Assembly (NCBI GenBank): GCA_033239125.1
Contig: BSWB01000004.1
Location: 58,651,501 to 58,715,500, forward strand
Length of the DNA stretch: 64,000 nt
Direction of reading: 5' to 3'
Source: Fagopyrum homotropicum
Taxonomy: Eukaryota; Streptophyta; Magnoliopsida; Caryophyllales; Polygonaceae
Under the pieces are notes generated by a model, which worked only from the letters and a program-made list of their open reading frames with translations, made no database searches and was not told where the DNA came from. The first letter of the stretch is position 1; each line of letters starts with the position of its first letter. The translations under genes and the position numbers were made by a program. Positions 34,562 through 45,368 of the stretch are shown here, in pieces.

Positions 34562-34765
34562 GGTCGCTACCTGATCTACAGGGGGCCTCAAAGGTCGCTA
34601 CCTGATCTACAGGGGGCCTCGAGATAAGAAAAACAGCCAGGGGTCGCTACCTGATCTACAGGGGGCCTCAAGATAAGAAAAATAGTCCAAGATCGCGACC
34701 TGATCTACAGGGGGGCTTAGGACAAGATGGCCGAGGTCGCTACCTGATCTACAGGGGGCCGAGGA
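34562..34765 (+). repeat. Minisatellite in LTR 1 (GGTCGCTACCTGATCTACAG)
   Basis: Five units at about 34562, 34593, 34642, 34690 and 34735, each ending in a run of five or six G. Spacing varies from 31 to 49 bp. The 3' LTR has only the first unit and then ends. Confidence 0.9.
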
Positions 34766-35507
34766 CGCTATCGGGTTGGCCAACCGAAAGAAAAAAAAAA
34801 AGAAAGAAAGAAAAGAAATACGAAAGCACATGAGAAAATATATCGTACGATCAGTTGGGGCTAGTTAGTTAATTATCACCTATGCATCGATGCGATCGAG
34901 TCTAGCATGTTATATGTTATGTTATGATTATTTATATGTGATGAGATGATATGAGATGTTTATATGAGATGATATGTTTATATGTGATGTGTGATAACAT
35001 GCTTGAATGTTTATGTGAAATGTGATGTGAATGGTTGTGGAATTATATGTGAATGTGGATATGTATGCATTGATCGACTCTGGAATGTGAGGAAGGGTAT
35101 AGAGTGTCCTTTGGGGACGGGATATTAGATACTTATATATATTGGGAGAGTGCGATTTGTATACCCTTACTGAGCGTGTGGCTCATTGTTGTTATATCCA
35201 CATATTTTTCAGCTACTCAGACTCGGCCTGATCAAGGCAAGAACGTTGGACCCAACACCTGGATTTGAGATCATATCAGGTGGGCTGTTATGGGATGCTA
35301 CCGCCTAGGATGTTTTGCATGGTTTTAAAACAGTTGTGTTTTGGTTAAACGGAGTTTATGACGTATGTTAGTATGTATAAATGTTGTGAATATGGTTGTA
35401 AGATAAAGTTTTAAAAATTTTCGTTTTCCGCTTTTCCGCTTATTGCTTTAAACAGGGTTAATTAACTGGTAATAACCTAGAAATGAAATAGGTGTGTTAC
35501 ATTTGGT

Positions 35508-35519
35508 TGGTATCAGAGC
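35508..35519 (+). other. Primer-binding site of element 1 (tRNA-iMet)
   Basis: TGGTATCAGAGC, complementary to the 3' end of initiator Met tRNA, lies six bases after the LTR end. Confidence 0.9.
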
Positions 35520-35592
35520 AGGGATATGATTCCTTGGCTTGGGTTGTGGGAAGTTTTCTGAAAAGCTTTTGAAAGTTTCTTTTTCTTTTAGA

Positions 35593-36060
35593 TGGCGGAG
35601 CACAGCCAAAGGGTCGACTGAGTGTGTACATGCTCAGGGTAGAAATGATCAGGAGCACCCTAAGGTGACAGTTTAGCCAATATCACTACCACCATCGGAT
35701 ATGGCTGGTATATCTGATTTAGTGATATTTTTGAGAGAAGTTATACCACCATAGACACAACAGTGTCTCAAGCGGGTATTATTCTAGTAAAGATGGGCAA
35801 GAATTTTGCGAAGATTTGCCGCCAAGAGGCAAAGTCGTTTGAGGAGACTACTAATCCATTACTAATGGATGAGTGATTGAAGAACACTGTGTCCATTCTA
35901 GATGGAGTTTTCTACGCTAATGAGAGACGTGTACAATATGTTATATCCTTGCTTGAGGAAGCAACTAGAAATTGACGGGACACGGTCCCTAATGGCCATA
36001 GTACACCACCTGTGCTGACATGAGATGATTTCTTGAGAGAGTTTGATGTGATATTAAGTA
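35593..36060 (+). pseudogene. gag remnant of element 1
   Basis: The start MAEHSQRVD is followed at once by a stop. Further on, phrases typical of the Gypsy capsid (KNTVSILDGVF, then a stretch with ARNW-like residues and a DFLREFDV-like end) appear in changing frames with stops. No CCHC zinc knuckle is present. The text jumps directly from the capsid end to the end of the protease region (ILSMD), so the nucleocapsid and the protease active site are deleted. Confidence 0.75.
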
Positions 36061-39000
36061 TGGATTGTTATCCACTCATAGAGCATTGATTGATTGTTAT
36101 ACAAAGGAAGTCACCACGGAGATAGATGGGTTAAGAGAGGTGATTTTCACCGGTGAGAGGAATGTTATTCCTACTTGCCTCATATCTACAGTAACAGCTT
36201 TTAGATTACTTCGGGAAGGGTGTCAGGCTTATCTGGCTAGTGTGTCAGATTCTGCCATTGTTAGCCCCGGAGTATCTGAGGTGGATGTTGACAGAGAATT
36301 TCCTGAAGTTTTCCTTGATGATTTACCTGGTTTACCTCCGAGTAGAGAGGTAGACTTCGAGATTGAGACATTACCAGGTGCAACACCGATATCAATTGCT
36401 CCTTACAGGATGGCTCCGCTAGAGCTAAAGGAGTTGAAGAAACAGCTAGAAGAGTTGCTCGAGAAGGGTTTTATACGCCCGAGTATTTCTCCTTGGGGTG
36501 CACCAGTGCTTTTTGTGAAGAAGAAGGACGGTAGTTTACGATTGTGCATAGACTACCGTCAGCTGAACAAAATCACAATCAAGAACAAGTATCCCTTACC
36601 GAGGATAGAGGACTTGCTTGATCAATTAAGGGGTGCTACAGTATTTTCAAAGATTGACCTTCGATCAAGATACTAGCAGTTGAGGATAGCAGAGAATTCA
36701 ATACCGAAGACAGCCTTTTGTACTCGGTATGGACACTATGGGCTTACAGTTATGCCTTTTGGGTTGACGAATGCACCTGCAGCATTCAAGGCGCTGATGA
36801 ACTCGATCCTCCAACCTTATCTAGATCAGTTCGTCGTGATCTTCATTGATGATATCTTGATATATTCCCGAGACGCGGATGCTCATAGAGAGCATTTGAG
36901 ACGTATCTTGGGGATTTTGAGAGAGAGACAGTTGTACGAAAAGTTCAACAAGTGCGAGTTTTGGACGGATCTGATTGCCTTTCTAGGGCATGTGATATCA
37001 CGAGATAGTACAACCTGATCCATCCAAGATCAAGGCTATTAAAAAATGGGAAATTCCGAAGAGCATTACGGAGATTCACAGCTTCTTAGGACTTGCGGGT
37101 TATTACAGGAGGTTTGTAAAGAACTTTTCGATTATCGTGCGTCCATTGACTAACTTGCTAAAGAAGAATCAGCAGTTTATATGGGATAACAGTTGTCAAG
37201 AGAGCTTTGAAGAACTTAAGAAAAGATTGACTATGTTTCCTATTCTGGTTGTACCCTCAGATAAGGGTAACTTTGTGGTTTACACCGACGCATCTGGGAA
37301 TGGCTTAGGAGGAGTTCTAATGCAGGAAGGGAAGATAATAGCATATACATCTAGACAGTTGAGACCTCGTGAGTAGAACTACTCTACACACGACCTAGAG
37401 CTTGCTGCTATAGTTCATGCTCTTAAGACCTGGAGGCACTATCTTTATGGTGATACATTTCCGGTGTTTACCGACCATAAAAGCCTGAAGTATATTCCCA
37501 CTCAGAGGGATCTGAATCTGAGGCAAAGAAGATGGATGGAGTTACTCAAGGATTATGATTGTACTATAGAGTACCATCCAGGAAAGGCGAATGTGGTAGC
37601 TGACGCTCTTAGCAGAAAGAGCAGTGACCAAGGCAGTAAGGTCAAATACAAAGTTGAACATCTATTAGCTCTCAGAGTTATGAGAGTAGAGATGGATGTA
37701 AGAGGATCCGAGTTGATAGCGAACATTCAGGTTAGACCGTTGATTCTCGATGAGATTTCAACTAGACAAGATGAGGATGCTACACTGAAGAAGTTGAAAG
37801 CTAAAGTGGGAGATGCTACCACTACACACTTCCAGTTGTTTGATCAGGGAGTGTTATACAGAGGTGCACGGATATGCGTGCCAAACACTGAGGAGTTAAA
37901 GAAGAAGCTACTTGAAGAGACACATTCCTCGAGGTATTCCATGCATCCTGGGAGTACGAAGATGTTTAATGACCTGAGGAAGATCTATTGGTGGCCCAGG
38001 ATGAGACAAGAGGTAGCTGATTTTGTGGCTCGATGTCTAGTGTGTCAGCAAGTGAAGGCTGAACACCAAGCACCGGCAGGAAAGTTACAATCTTTATCAG
38101 TTCCTGAGTGGAAGTGGGAGTGGATTACAATGGATTTTGTTGTTGGACTTCCTAGGACTTTCAGAAAGAATGACACGGTATGGGTGATTGTAGACAGATT
38201 GACGAAATCTGCTCACTTCTTACCGATGAGACAAGATAACTTCTTAGATGAGCTGGCAGAGTTGTATGTGAGAGAGATTGTTCGACCGTACGGAGTCCCT
38301 GTATCGATTGTATCCGATAGAGATCCGAGGTTTACCTCGCATTTCTGGGGAAGTCTGCAAAATGCCTTAGGTACAAGATTGCATTTTAGTACAGCATTTC
38401 ATCCTCAGACAGACGGACAATCAGAGAGAACGATTCAGACCTTGGAGGAGATGTTGAGATCTTGTGTTTTGGAGCTTAAAGGTAACTGGGATTCTAACCT
38501 GCCATTGCTCGAATTTGCGTATAATAACAGTTTTCATTCAAGTATTGGTATGGCCCCTTACGAGGCCTTGTATGGAAGGAAGTGTCGCACACCTGTATGT
38601 TGGGACTTTGAGGGCATGCGACAGATAGAGGGTTCTGAACTTGTACAACAGACAATAGAGAAAGTACAAGTAGTAAAGCACTGCTTGAAGGCAGCACAAG
38701 ATCGTCAGAAGAGCTACTTTGATCGCCATAGACGAGAGATGACATATGAGATAGGCGAGAGAGTGTTTTTGAAGGTATCTCCTTGGAGGGGAGTTATGAG
38801 ATTTGGTAGGCATGGAAAGTTAGCACCGAGATACATTGGTCCATATGAGATCTTAGAGAAGATCGGACCACTTGCGTATAGATTGGCGTTACCACCTGAG
38901 TTATCAAGATTACATGACGTCTTTCACGTATCGGTGCTACAGAGGTATAGGTCAGATCCGAGTCATATCATTCCCGAACCTGAGATAGAAGTATCTGAGA

Positions 39001-39170
39001 ACTTGTCCTACCCAGAAGAACCAATTGAGGTTTTAGGCAGACAAGTTCGAAGATTGAGAAACAAGGAGATTCCGATGGTGAAGGTCAGATGGGGACATCA
39101 TTCTGTTCGAGAGGCTACATGGGAGACCGAACGAGATATGAAAGCGAAATACCCCTACCTTTTTAAGTAA
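36061..39170 (+). pseudogene. pol of element 1: RT, RNase H, integrase, chromodomain (broken)
   Basis: RT starts in 36065-36676 (PYRMAPLELKELKKQLEELL, KKKDGSLRLCIDYRQLNK) and continues to FIDDILIYS, with the DD catalytic pair at about 36845-36870. RNase H follows (VVYTDASGNGLGGVL, DALSRK). Integrase has HHCC-like residues (HSSRYSMHPG, CLVCQQVKAEH) and the D,D,E core (TMDFVVGLP, VSDRDPRF, then a downstream Glu). The final 568-codon frame 37464-39170 is open and ends with a chromodomain-like KVRWGHHSVREATWE. Breaks: a frameshift near 36070, stop TAG 36674-36676, a single-base loss near 37010, and stop TAG 37374-37376. It cannot be translated as one protein. Confidence 0.88.
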
Positions 39171-39280
39171 AAACCTCGAGAAATTGTGATCCGGTTGTGC
39201 ATCCTTTTTATATATCTACTAGTTTGGTTCTACGTCCTTTCTTAAATTTCGGGACGAAATTTCTTAAAGTGGGAGATATT

Positions 39281-40837
39281 TGTAACAATCAAAAATCAAA
39301 TATGGCCTAATCGGGAATTTTAGGAAGTTAAACGGGTTTAACGGAATCAAAACCGTCTTAACAAGAGATCGATACCTAGATGATACAAACCCGGTGTTAT
39401 TTGGAGCATTTGGGAGCTTCAATTAATAAAAATGCAGTTGAGAAAAATGATCAGGACATCGGACATGTCCTAGATATGAAAAAACATAGAAAGGCAAAAC
39501 GGCCAAAAGAGTCGCTATTTCGTTTCTTAGCGGCTAAGAAAGACGGCTTAGGAATACGCGTTTTTCGAAATAATTGCGGAATAATTATCCAGACAATATT
39601 CCAGATTTATTATTCCAATTTCGAGAAGTTTGGAGAAGGGGGCTTAAACCGCTTTCGGATCGGTAAAAGGATAATTATCGACTCCGCTAAAGGATAATTA
39701 TCGTCTTCGCTATAAATAGCTGAAATATCGTTTATTAATTCATTTTCTTTCACGTTTCCTCGTAAAAGCTCTGATTTCTCTCAACCTTCAAACTCAGATC
39801 TACTCTTCGTTTCTAATCTGATTTCAAATCCGTTTGAGTTTTTGGATTCCTCTCTTCATTCTCTTCATTTTGGTACCGAGTTTCTGCATTTCCGAGCAAG
39901 GGAAGGTCTGGTCGAGCATATATGATACTAGGGAGGTTCCGTCGCTCAGATTCCGGTGAATTTGATGGTGTCCGAGCGTAGCCTGCGTCGTTGTGATTCC
40001 GAATCTTCTTTCGGATCGTCAATCGGGTTAGTAACGAATAAGTTATGAATTTATTCGTTTTCCGTATTGCGATTTTGCCTAAATTGACCTTAGGCTTGCC
40101 AAAATGGATAATTGGAAATTCCATTATACTCGTTACATTATTCTGGTGATTATGGGCTGTTTGTTTGTTAAGATTTGATGACAGGTGGGTTCAGAAATTG
40201 CCTGCGGGCAAAACGTTGTTCTGGGGAAATTTAATTAATTAATTAAAGGTTAATTAATTAAATTAGGATTCTAGAAAATGCTATAAGCTAATTAAATTCA
40301 AAGGAATGAATTTAACTGGTCTTTGAAGCGAGAAGTTTAATACGAGGAATATGATATTCTCCGCAGGTGTTGTTGAAGGTTTTGGTTAACTATAGCTTAG
40401 TTCTTTGTGAGCGTATCCAAGCACGATAAAGGAGGATAGTCCGAGTGGGAAACGGACTCAATAGTTGATTTGCGAGGTTTTATTGTTCTTACCTGCGAGG
40501 TAAGTGTACATGAATTACACTTGCTTAATATATGTTATGTATTTAATATGCTATGATTTTATGCATGCTTGAGTGTATATATTTGTTTGTTATGGTTGTA
40601 TGCATGCTTATATCTATATGAGTGAGACGACGATGATGATGACTTGATATTCTTTATGAAAGCATGCATGAGGTACATGAGATGATAGTGGAAAGAATGT
40701 GATGAAAGAATATGATGAAAGCATGAAATTGAGTTATGATATGAAAGTGATAATATAGGATGGTAATTGATTAATTAGCCCAACTGGGTCCCGCACGGGT
40801 TTCCGGGGGACGAGGTCGCTACCTGATCTACAGGGGG
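39281..40837 (+). repeat. 3' LTR of element 1, truncated
   Basis: It starts TGTAACAATC and matches 33029-34585 to within nine substitutions by eye, with no indels noticed. The match stops inside the first minisatellite unit. The next bases repeat GGGTCCCGCACAGG (a variant of text about 50 bp upstream) and then leave the LTR. About 900 bp of the expected LTR is missing. Confidence 0.88.
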
Positions 40838-41130
40838 TCCCGCACAGGTTTTTTGCTCTCAGATCGGAAGAGAAGTATGTGTTGATGTGAGAGAGTGTTG
40901 ATTATATACCTGGTTTTATGTGTAAATATTGTTAAAAAATAAGGACATTCTGAGTATTTTGTACGAAGAAACACTAGTGTAAGAGCAAAACCCTTCTCTG
41001 ATGACGGTTTCAAAAACACTTCGAGAAACACTAATCATTAGTGTTTCTCAAGAGGCCAAACACCCGTTAAATTGAGAAACACTCAGATACACTCGAAAAC
41101 ACTAGTGTAAAACTGCTGCCAAACACACCC
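40838..41130 (-). mobile_element. Outer end of the Harbinger-like element (TIR at 41130)
   Basis: It ends GCTGCCAAACACACCC at 41130, followed by TTA, matching the end seen at 30350. Subterminal ACACTAGTGT boxes recur at 40972 and 41099. Read inward on the minus strand it should lead to the Myb/SANT gene, but that part is replaced by the truncated LTR. Confidence 0.55.
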
Positions 41131-42577
41131 TTAATCAATAATTTAACTCAATTAGTTTCACTAGTCCCATGGATAGAATACTTAAGAAAAAGGTGGTGTT
41201 TGCTTGTTAACAAATATAATATAAGGGGTGATTTATTAAAAAAAAGAGGTGGGTAATTTACTCTATTATATATCACCATTCTTCTTAGTCGAACATGTAA
41301 AGCCAATCGTGTAAAGTCATCCTTGGAACACATTTTTTTTCAACATTCGCTATCATGTCCAGATGAATGTTGTTCAATCCACCAACATTCATATGTTATC
41401 CAACAAACATCAACAAAAATAAGAGGAAAATTGATAATAAGTGTATCTTCTTTGGTGCTACTTAGTATCATCTACCAATATTCATATATTATCCAACAAA
41501 CTTAAAAAATAAGAGGGAAAATGGTAATAAGTGTTTCTTATTTGGTGTTACTTTGTATCACGGTTATTTTACGAGCTTAGCTATTTGGATTCGGCTCGAA
41601 AAAAAACTTGTATTTAGTAGCTCATTCACTTTTTAAACGGGCCGAGCCCGAAGTAGGCTAAAATATAAGCTTGCTCGTATTACAATTTTCCTTGTTTTCT
41701 AGTAATCGAATCTATATGCCTTATTAAACTTTAAAACATGAAAAAATAATAATAATATTTATTTTTTATCATAAAATTACATAATAATAATAATAAATGG
41801 GTTATAAGTTTTAATGTATAAAATCTTCCATCTAGATGATATTATATACGCGGGCCTTGTTTTATACATCGGAAATAGAACGCTCACGATACTTTATGGT
41901 GGTATAAAGTAGTTTTTGTAGCAGTGACAATGAACTTGACACGGAGTTGGAGGACAATGGTTGTTTGAGTCGGTGGAGATGGAGAAAACTTGGGGGAAGC
42001 TTAAAAATAGCCCTTAATTTCATGAAAAATTTAGCTATTAGGGTAGTTTTTGTTTATTGGATACTAACTAGACCCCTAGCCAATTTCCACTAAAAAATAA
42101 AGATAACATAAAAAGAAAAAGCACAATTATAGGGAGAAGTTAGGGCAGTTATTGTAATTTCTTTATTAGAAACTTTCTTTAATTCAAACTACCGGTTAAC
42201 AAAAAGTGGAAACTGTATAGAGGGAGATTTCCAGAATCTTTCCCACATTCTATCAGCGGAAACTGGTTCCCAAGAAATCAAAATAAAGCTTCTGCATCGT
42301 CTCCTCTGATTTTCGTCAACCCAAAGTCGTCGTCGTCGCCACCCATCAACTCAGAAACCGCAAAGCACGACATCGTCTTCTTCTTCTTCTTTTTCGTCTC
42401 TTCATCGTCTCTTATTCTCCCTACGCCGCCTTTGAAAACAGCCGATTCATCGTCTCCATTTTTGTAGATTTTCTTAATTTTTGTTCTTTTTCTGTTTCAA
42501 ATTCAATGTTTTCATCATATCGAAGAGGATTATGTACTTAATAGTTTAACCGATTACACACTTTCAGAGGTAAAGAC
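41131..42577. other. Intergenic DNA with a 93-bp tandem duplication and a MULE-like start
   Basis: 41381-41473 and 41474-41562 are imperfect tandem copies (shared TTATCCAACAAAC, GTAATAAGTGT-like text). From about 42034 the sequence resembles the left side of the 17577 element (TAGGGTAG, then AGACCCC). A leader-like region rich in TCGTCG and TCTTC (42290-42460) ends at the LTR insertion at 42578. No coding frame. Confidence 0.45.
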
Positions 42578-45368
42578 TGTAACGCCCCGAATCCGCGGGA
42601 TATCGGGATGCTATGGGCGAGACCTCACAATGGGTCCCGACCCTTAACTTGACAACAATTTCACCGGACCTTTCCAACATGGCACAAATAAAGGAAAAAT
42701 CGTAAATCAATTTTAATGCAAATGATAAGAAACCCGAAAGAATGCAATAACAACTTCAACCGCGGTACAACTTAAACCAAACGCCAAACAAGCGGCACAC
42801 GAAACGTAATAACCAAAAGACCGAAACACAAGACAACCCCAACTCAAAACCCTTCCTAAAATGTACGGACCCCGGTTGCCCACCCTTCCGGATCTCTCGG
42901 AGCATGCCTAACCTGCAAGGCAAACTACAACATTCGGTATAAAACCGTTAGCTCACATTCGAAGCATTAGAATTAAAGGGAAGGGCACAAACACAATAAA
43001 TTTAACATAGTCACACAACATACTCAAAGCACACAAATCCGGTTTATTATCTTTATTTATTAAGTCATATCCCGTTCTAGGTCAACTTCTTTTGTGACAC
43101 GAGAATCCTCCGAAACTCGCCTCGGTCCCTTCTTCCGGCAATGGAACGGTCGGATGCCTCCGACCGTCTAACCAGCACGGGCCAGTCGCCGAGATCCCCC
43201 TAGCTCTCACGGGGAGCCAGGCAGTGATGTCACCGCCCGTTATCATACACTTGGGCCAAATAATATAAAGGTCGGTAATCCTATTTCCGGTTTAGTTGTT
43301 ATAAATAGTAAAATAATAAACACACACCACCCAACACACAATAATGCTAATACAAAGAATACGAGCTAAGTAAGTCCGGAGACTTACCTCGTCATCACAC
43401 TCAACTCACAACACTCTCGCTTCCTTAGGGGAGGAAGACCATAACCTGCTCACAAGAAGATAACTATATTAAAACAACACTCTCACAATAGAAGTCTAAG
43501 ACTTCTATACAAATGATCTACGCAAGGCCATTTGGCTCTCAATTCTAGGACCGCATCCTAAAATCCCTCGTGCTCACATCACACTCATTAGAAGATAGAA
43601 GTCCTAAGACTTCTAAACCTTCGGATCTCGCAAGATCATAACTCACAACACCACTAGGATACTCTCTTTCTAGTCCACAACCTCAACAATCATACAACCT
43701 CAACCCCTAAATTCTCACATGCTCAACATACAACTTAAAGCCATAAACAACCTCACAAGATAATGTCAACACCTCAAGCCTAATGATTCTCACAAGATCA
43801 AACCATATATTTGAATCCTTTATAACAACCTCACTAGACCGCAATGCCACCTCAAGCTTAGAATCAATATCAATCTATCAAACAATATCAAATCCTCGAA
43901 ACTCACCTAAGGTTCAAAGCCACTACTTGGCATTCACTCTAAGTTATGCTAGATACAACCTAGCATGATACTACTAAACATAACTAGGTCGAGGAAAAGA
44001 ATACTCACACGACGTCAAAAGACGGGAGTCGATCTACGGATGTCGAGAACGGGTTCGATGGCCTTTATCGGGGCGCTTCCGGACCTAAGACCAAAGCTAA
44101 GCAAAATTAGCTTAGACGCTAATTTTGAAAGGAAGGTTTTGCGCATAAAGATATTCCAATGAAAACTCCGCTTTCAAAACCAAGGTTAAACTCGTTAAAA
44201 CCTATTTCCAGGCAAAATACTCAAAATGGAAAGTTGACCATAAAACCGCAATTTTAATTCGGGCCATCAATCGAATTTAAACCAACAAAGACACCATAGT
44301 TAATTTGCAAAGGAGTTGGGTCACAAACTACAACAAAATTAAGGGTCCAATAATGTAATAATTTACTACAGGGGCATAATAGTTCATTTCTAAAAATTCT
44401 TGGGTCACAACTGTAGTTATTAATAAAGTGGGGCCAAAATCGCAATAATAAAAAAAGAAGGGGCACATTTACAATTATTCAAAATCCTCTCTTCACCCTG
44501 CTGTTGCAATCGACAGAGGAGGAGCAAGGGAAATGGCAAGTGGGCACACCCTGGTGGCTGGCGCAAGCGGCGGAGGGGCGAGTGACCGGCTTCGGTGCAG
44601 GCGGCGGCTCCACGGCAGCGTCTCCGGCAGCAGGTTGTTACTACACAAAAACCAGGGGGAGTTACGCAGGGAGGAGAGAAAAAGAGAAATGAGGGAGAGA
44701 GAGAGAGAGAGGCGGCCATTCACCGTGCCGGCGGCCCGAGGCGGAGGCGAGGCGGCTTCTGTTCTTCCCGGCGGACCCCTGGCGGCGTTGCAGATAGTTG
44801 CGGCTCCGATAGAGAATAGAAGAGAGGAAGAGAAATGGGAGAGGGGAAAATAGACAGAGTTGCTGTGTTATGCAGAAGGGGAAAGTGAGGGATTAGGGCT
44901 GGGGATACAGAAGGAGACAGAGGGAAAGGAAGGCCGGTTACAGGCGGCGTGGAGCGAGGAGTCAGACTCGAGGCTAGGCGGTAGGCTGCAGACGGCGTGC
45001 AGACAGTGGTAGAGGGAAACGAGGAGGCGCTCCTTGTCTTCTCCACTGGCGGGAGGCTTCCACGCACGTGACAGAAAAAGGGCTAGTAGAGAGAAGGAAC
45101 AAAATAAAAGAAAGAAAAGAAAAGAAAAGAAAAAGAATTAAAAAAAAAGAGGAAAAGGATAATTAACTCGGTTAACGATGGAACGAGATTTCCGAATCGG
45201 GAATTTCCGACTTTTCCGAAAGTAAACCAAAATATGAATATAAATACACTCGGGAATTTATTTTTACATCTTAAACCATTTAAAAGAAAATATAAATATA
45301 ATGTTCTTTAAAAAAAATAATATCGATAGAAGTACGCTAGAGGGGAAATTTCGAAACCGGGCGTTACA
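42578..45368 (-). repeat. Left LTR of element 3 (its 3' LTR)
   Basis: Full copy, about 2791 bp, running from TGTAACGCCCCG to CGGGCGTTACA. It contains the hairpin at 43370-43387, an acceptor-like TTGCAG|GT (minus strand at 42913), a GC-rich leader-like block (44500-45060) and an A-rich tract (45105-45165). Frames in the GC-rich block occur on both strands and are not called. Confidence 0.88.
43370..43387 (-). promoter_or_regulatory. Splice-donor hairpin in LTR 3 (left copy)
   Basis: GTAAGTC-CGGA-GACTTAC is a perfect 7-bp stem. On the element's strand it reads GAGGTAAGTCTCCGGACTTA, a donor consensus followed by its own complement. An identical copy lies at 59641-59658 in the right LTR. Confidence 0.6.

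Larger units (their letters stand above)
33029..35501 (+). repeat. 5' LTR of element 1
   Basis: It starts TGTAACAGTC and ends GTGTTACA before the primer site, about 2473 bp. It contains TATA box TATAAATA (33459-33466), twin GATAATTATC palindromes, a splice-donor hairpin (34236-34272) and a five-unit minisatellite (34562-34760). From 33029 to about 34585 it differs from the 3' LTR by nine substitutions by eye. Confidence 0.9.
33029..40837 (+). mobile_element. Ty3/Gypsy chromovirus-type LTR retrotransposon 1
   Basis: A 5' LTR, Met-tRNA primer site, broken gag, pol in plus orientation with a chromodomain-like tail, a purine-rich tract (TTAAAGTGGGAGAT at about 39264-39277) and a 3' LTR are all in order. 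The domain order (protease remnant, RT, RNase H, integrase, chromodomain) and the RNase H wording (WRHYLYG, FTDHKSLKY, YHPGKANVVADALSRK) point to the Tekay/Del group. It sits inside the Myb/SANT exon of a Harbinger remnant. The 3' LTR is cut short, so no target duplication can be checked. Confidence 0.93.

Noticed and set aside
34501..34800. CRISPR-like array from evenly repeated GGTCGCTACCTGATCTACAG
   Set aside because: Units touch or are separated by variable related spacers, and it sits in a plant LTR; it is a minisatellite.
38494..38813. Minus-strand frames within the integrase region
   Set aside because: Antisense to a clear integrase frame.
42290..42577. First exon of a host gene before the LTR nest
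   Set aside because: It looks like a transcribed leader but has no start codon followed by a supported coding exon, and it resembles the 17.8-kb transposon leader.
44420..45067. Frames of 60-115 codons in LTR 3, repeated at 60490-61293
   Set aside because: They lie in both LTR copies, overlap on both strands and lack motifs; treated as LTR sequence.
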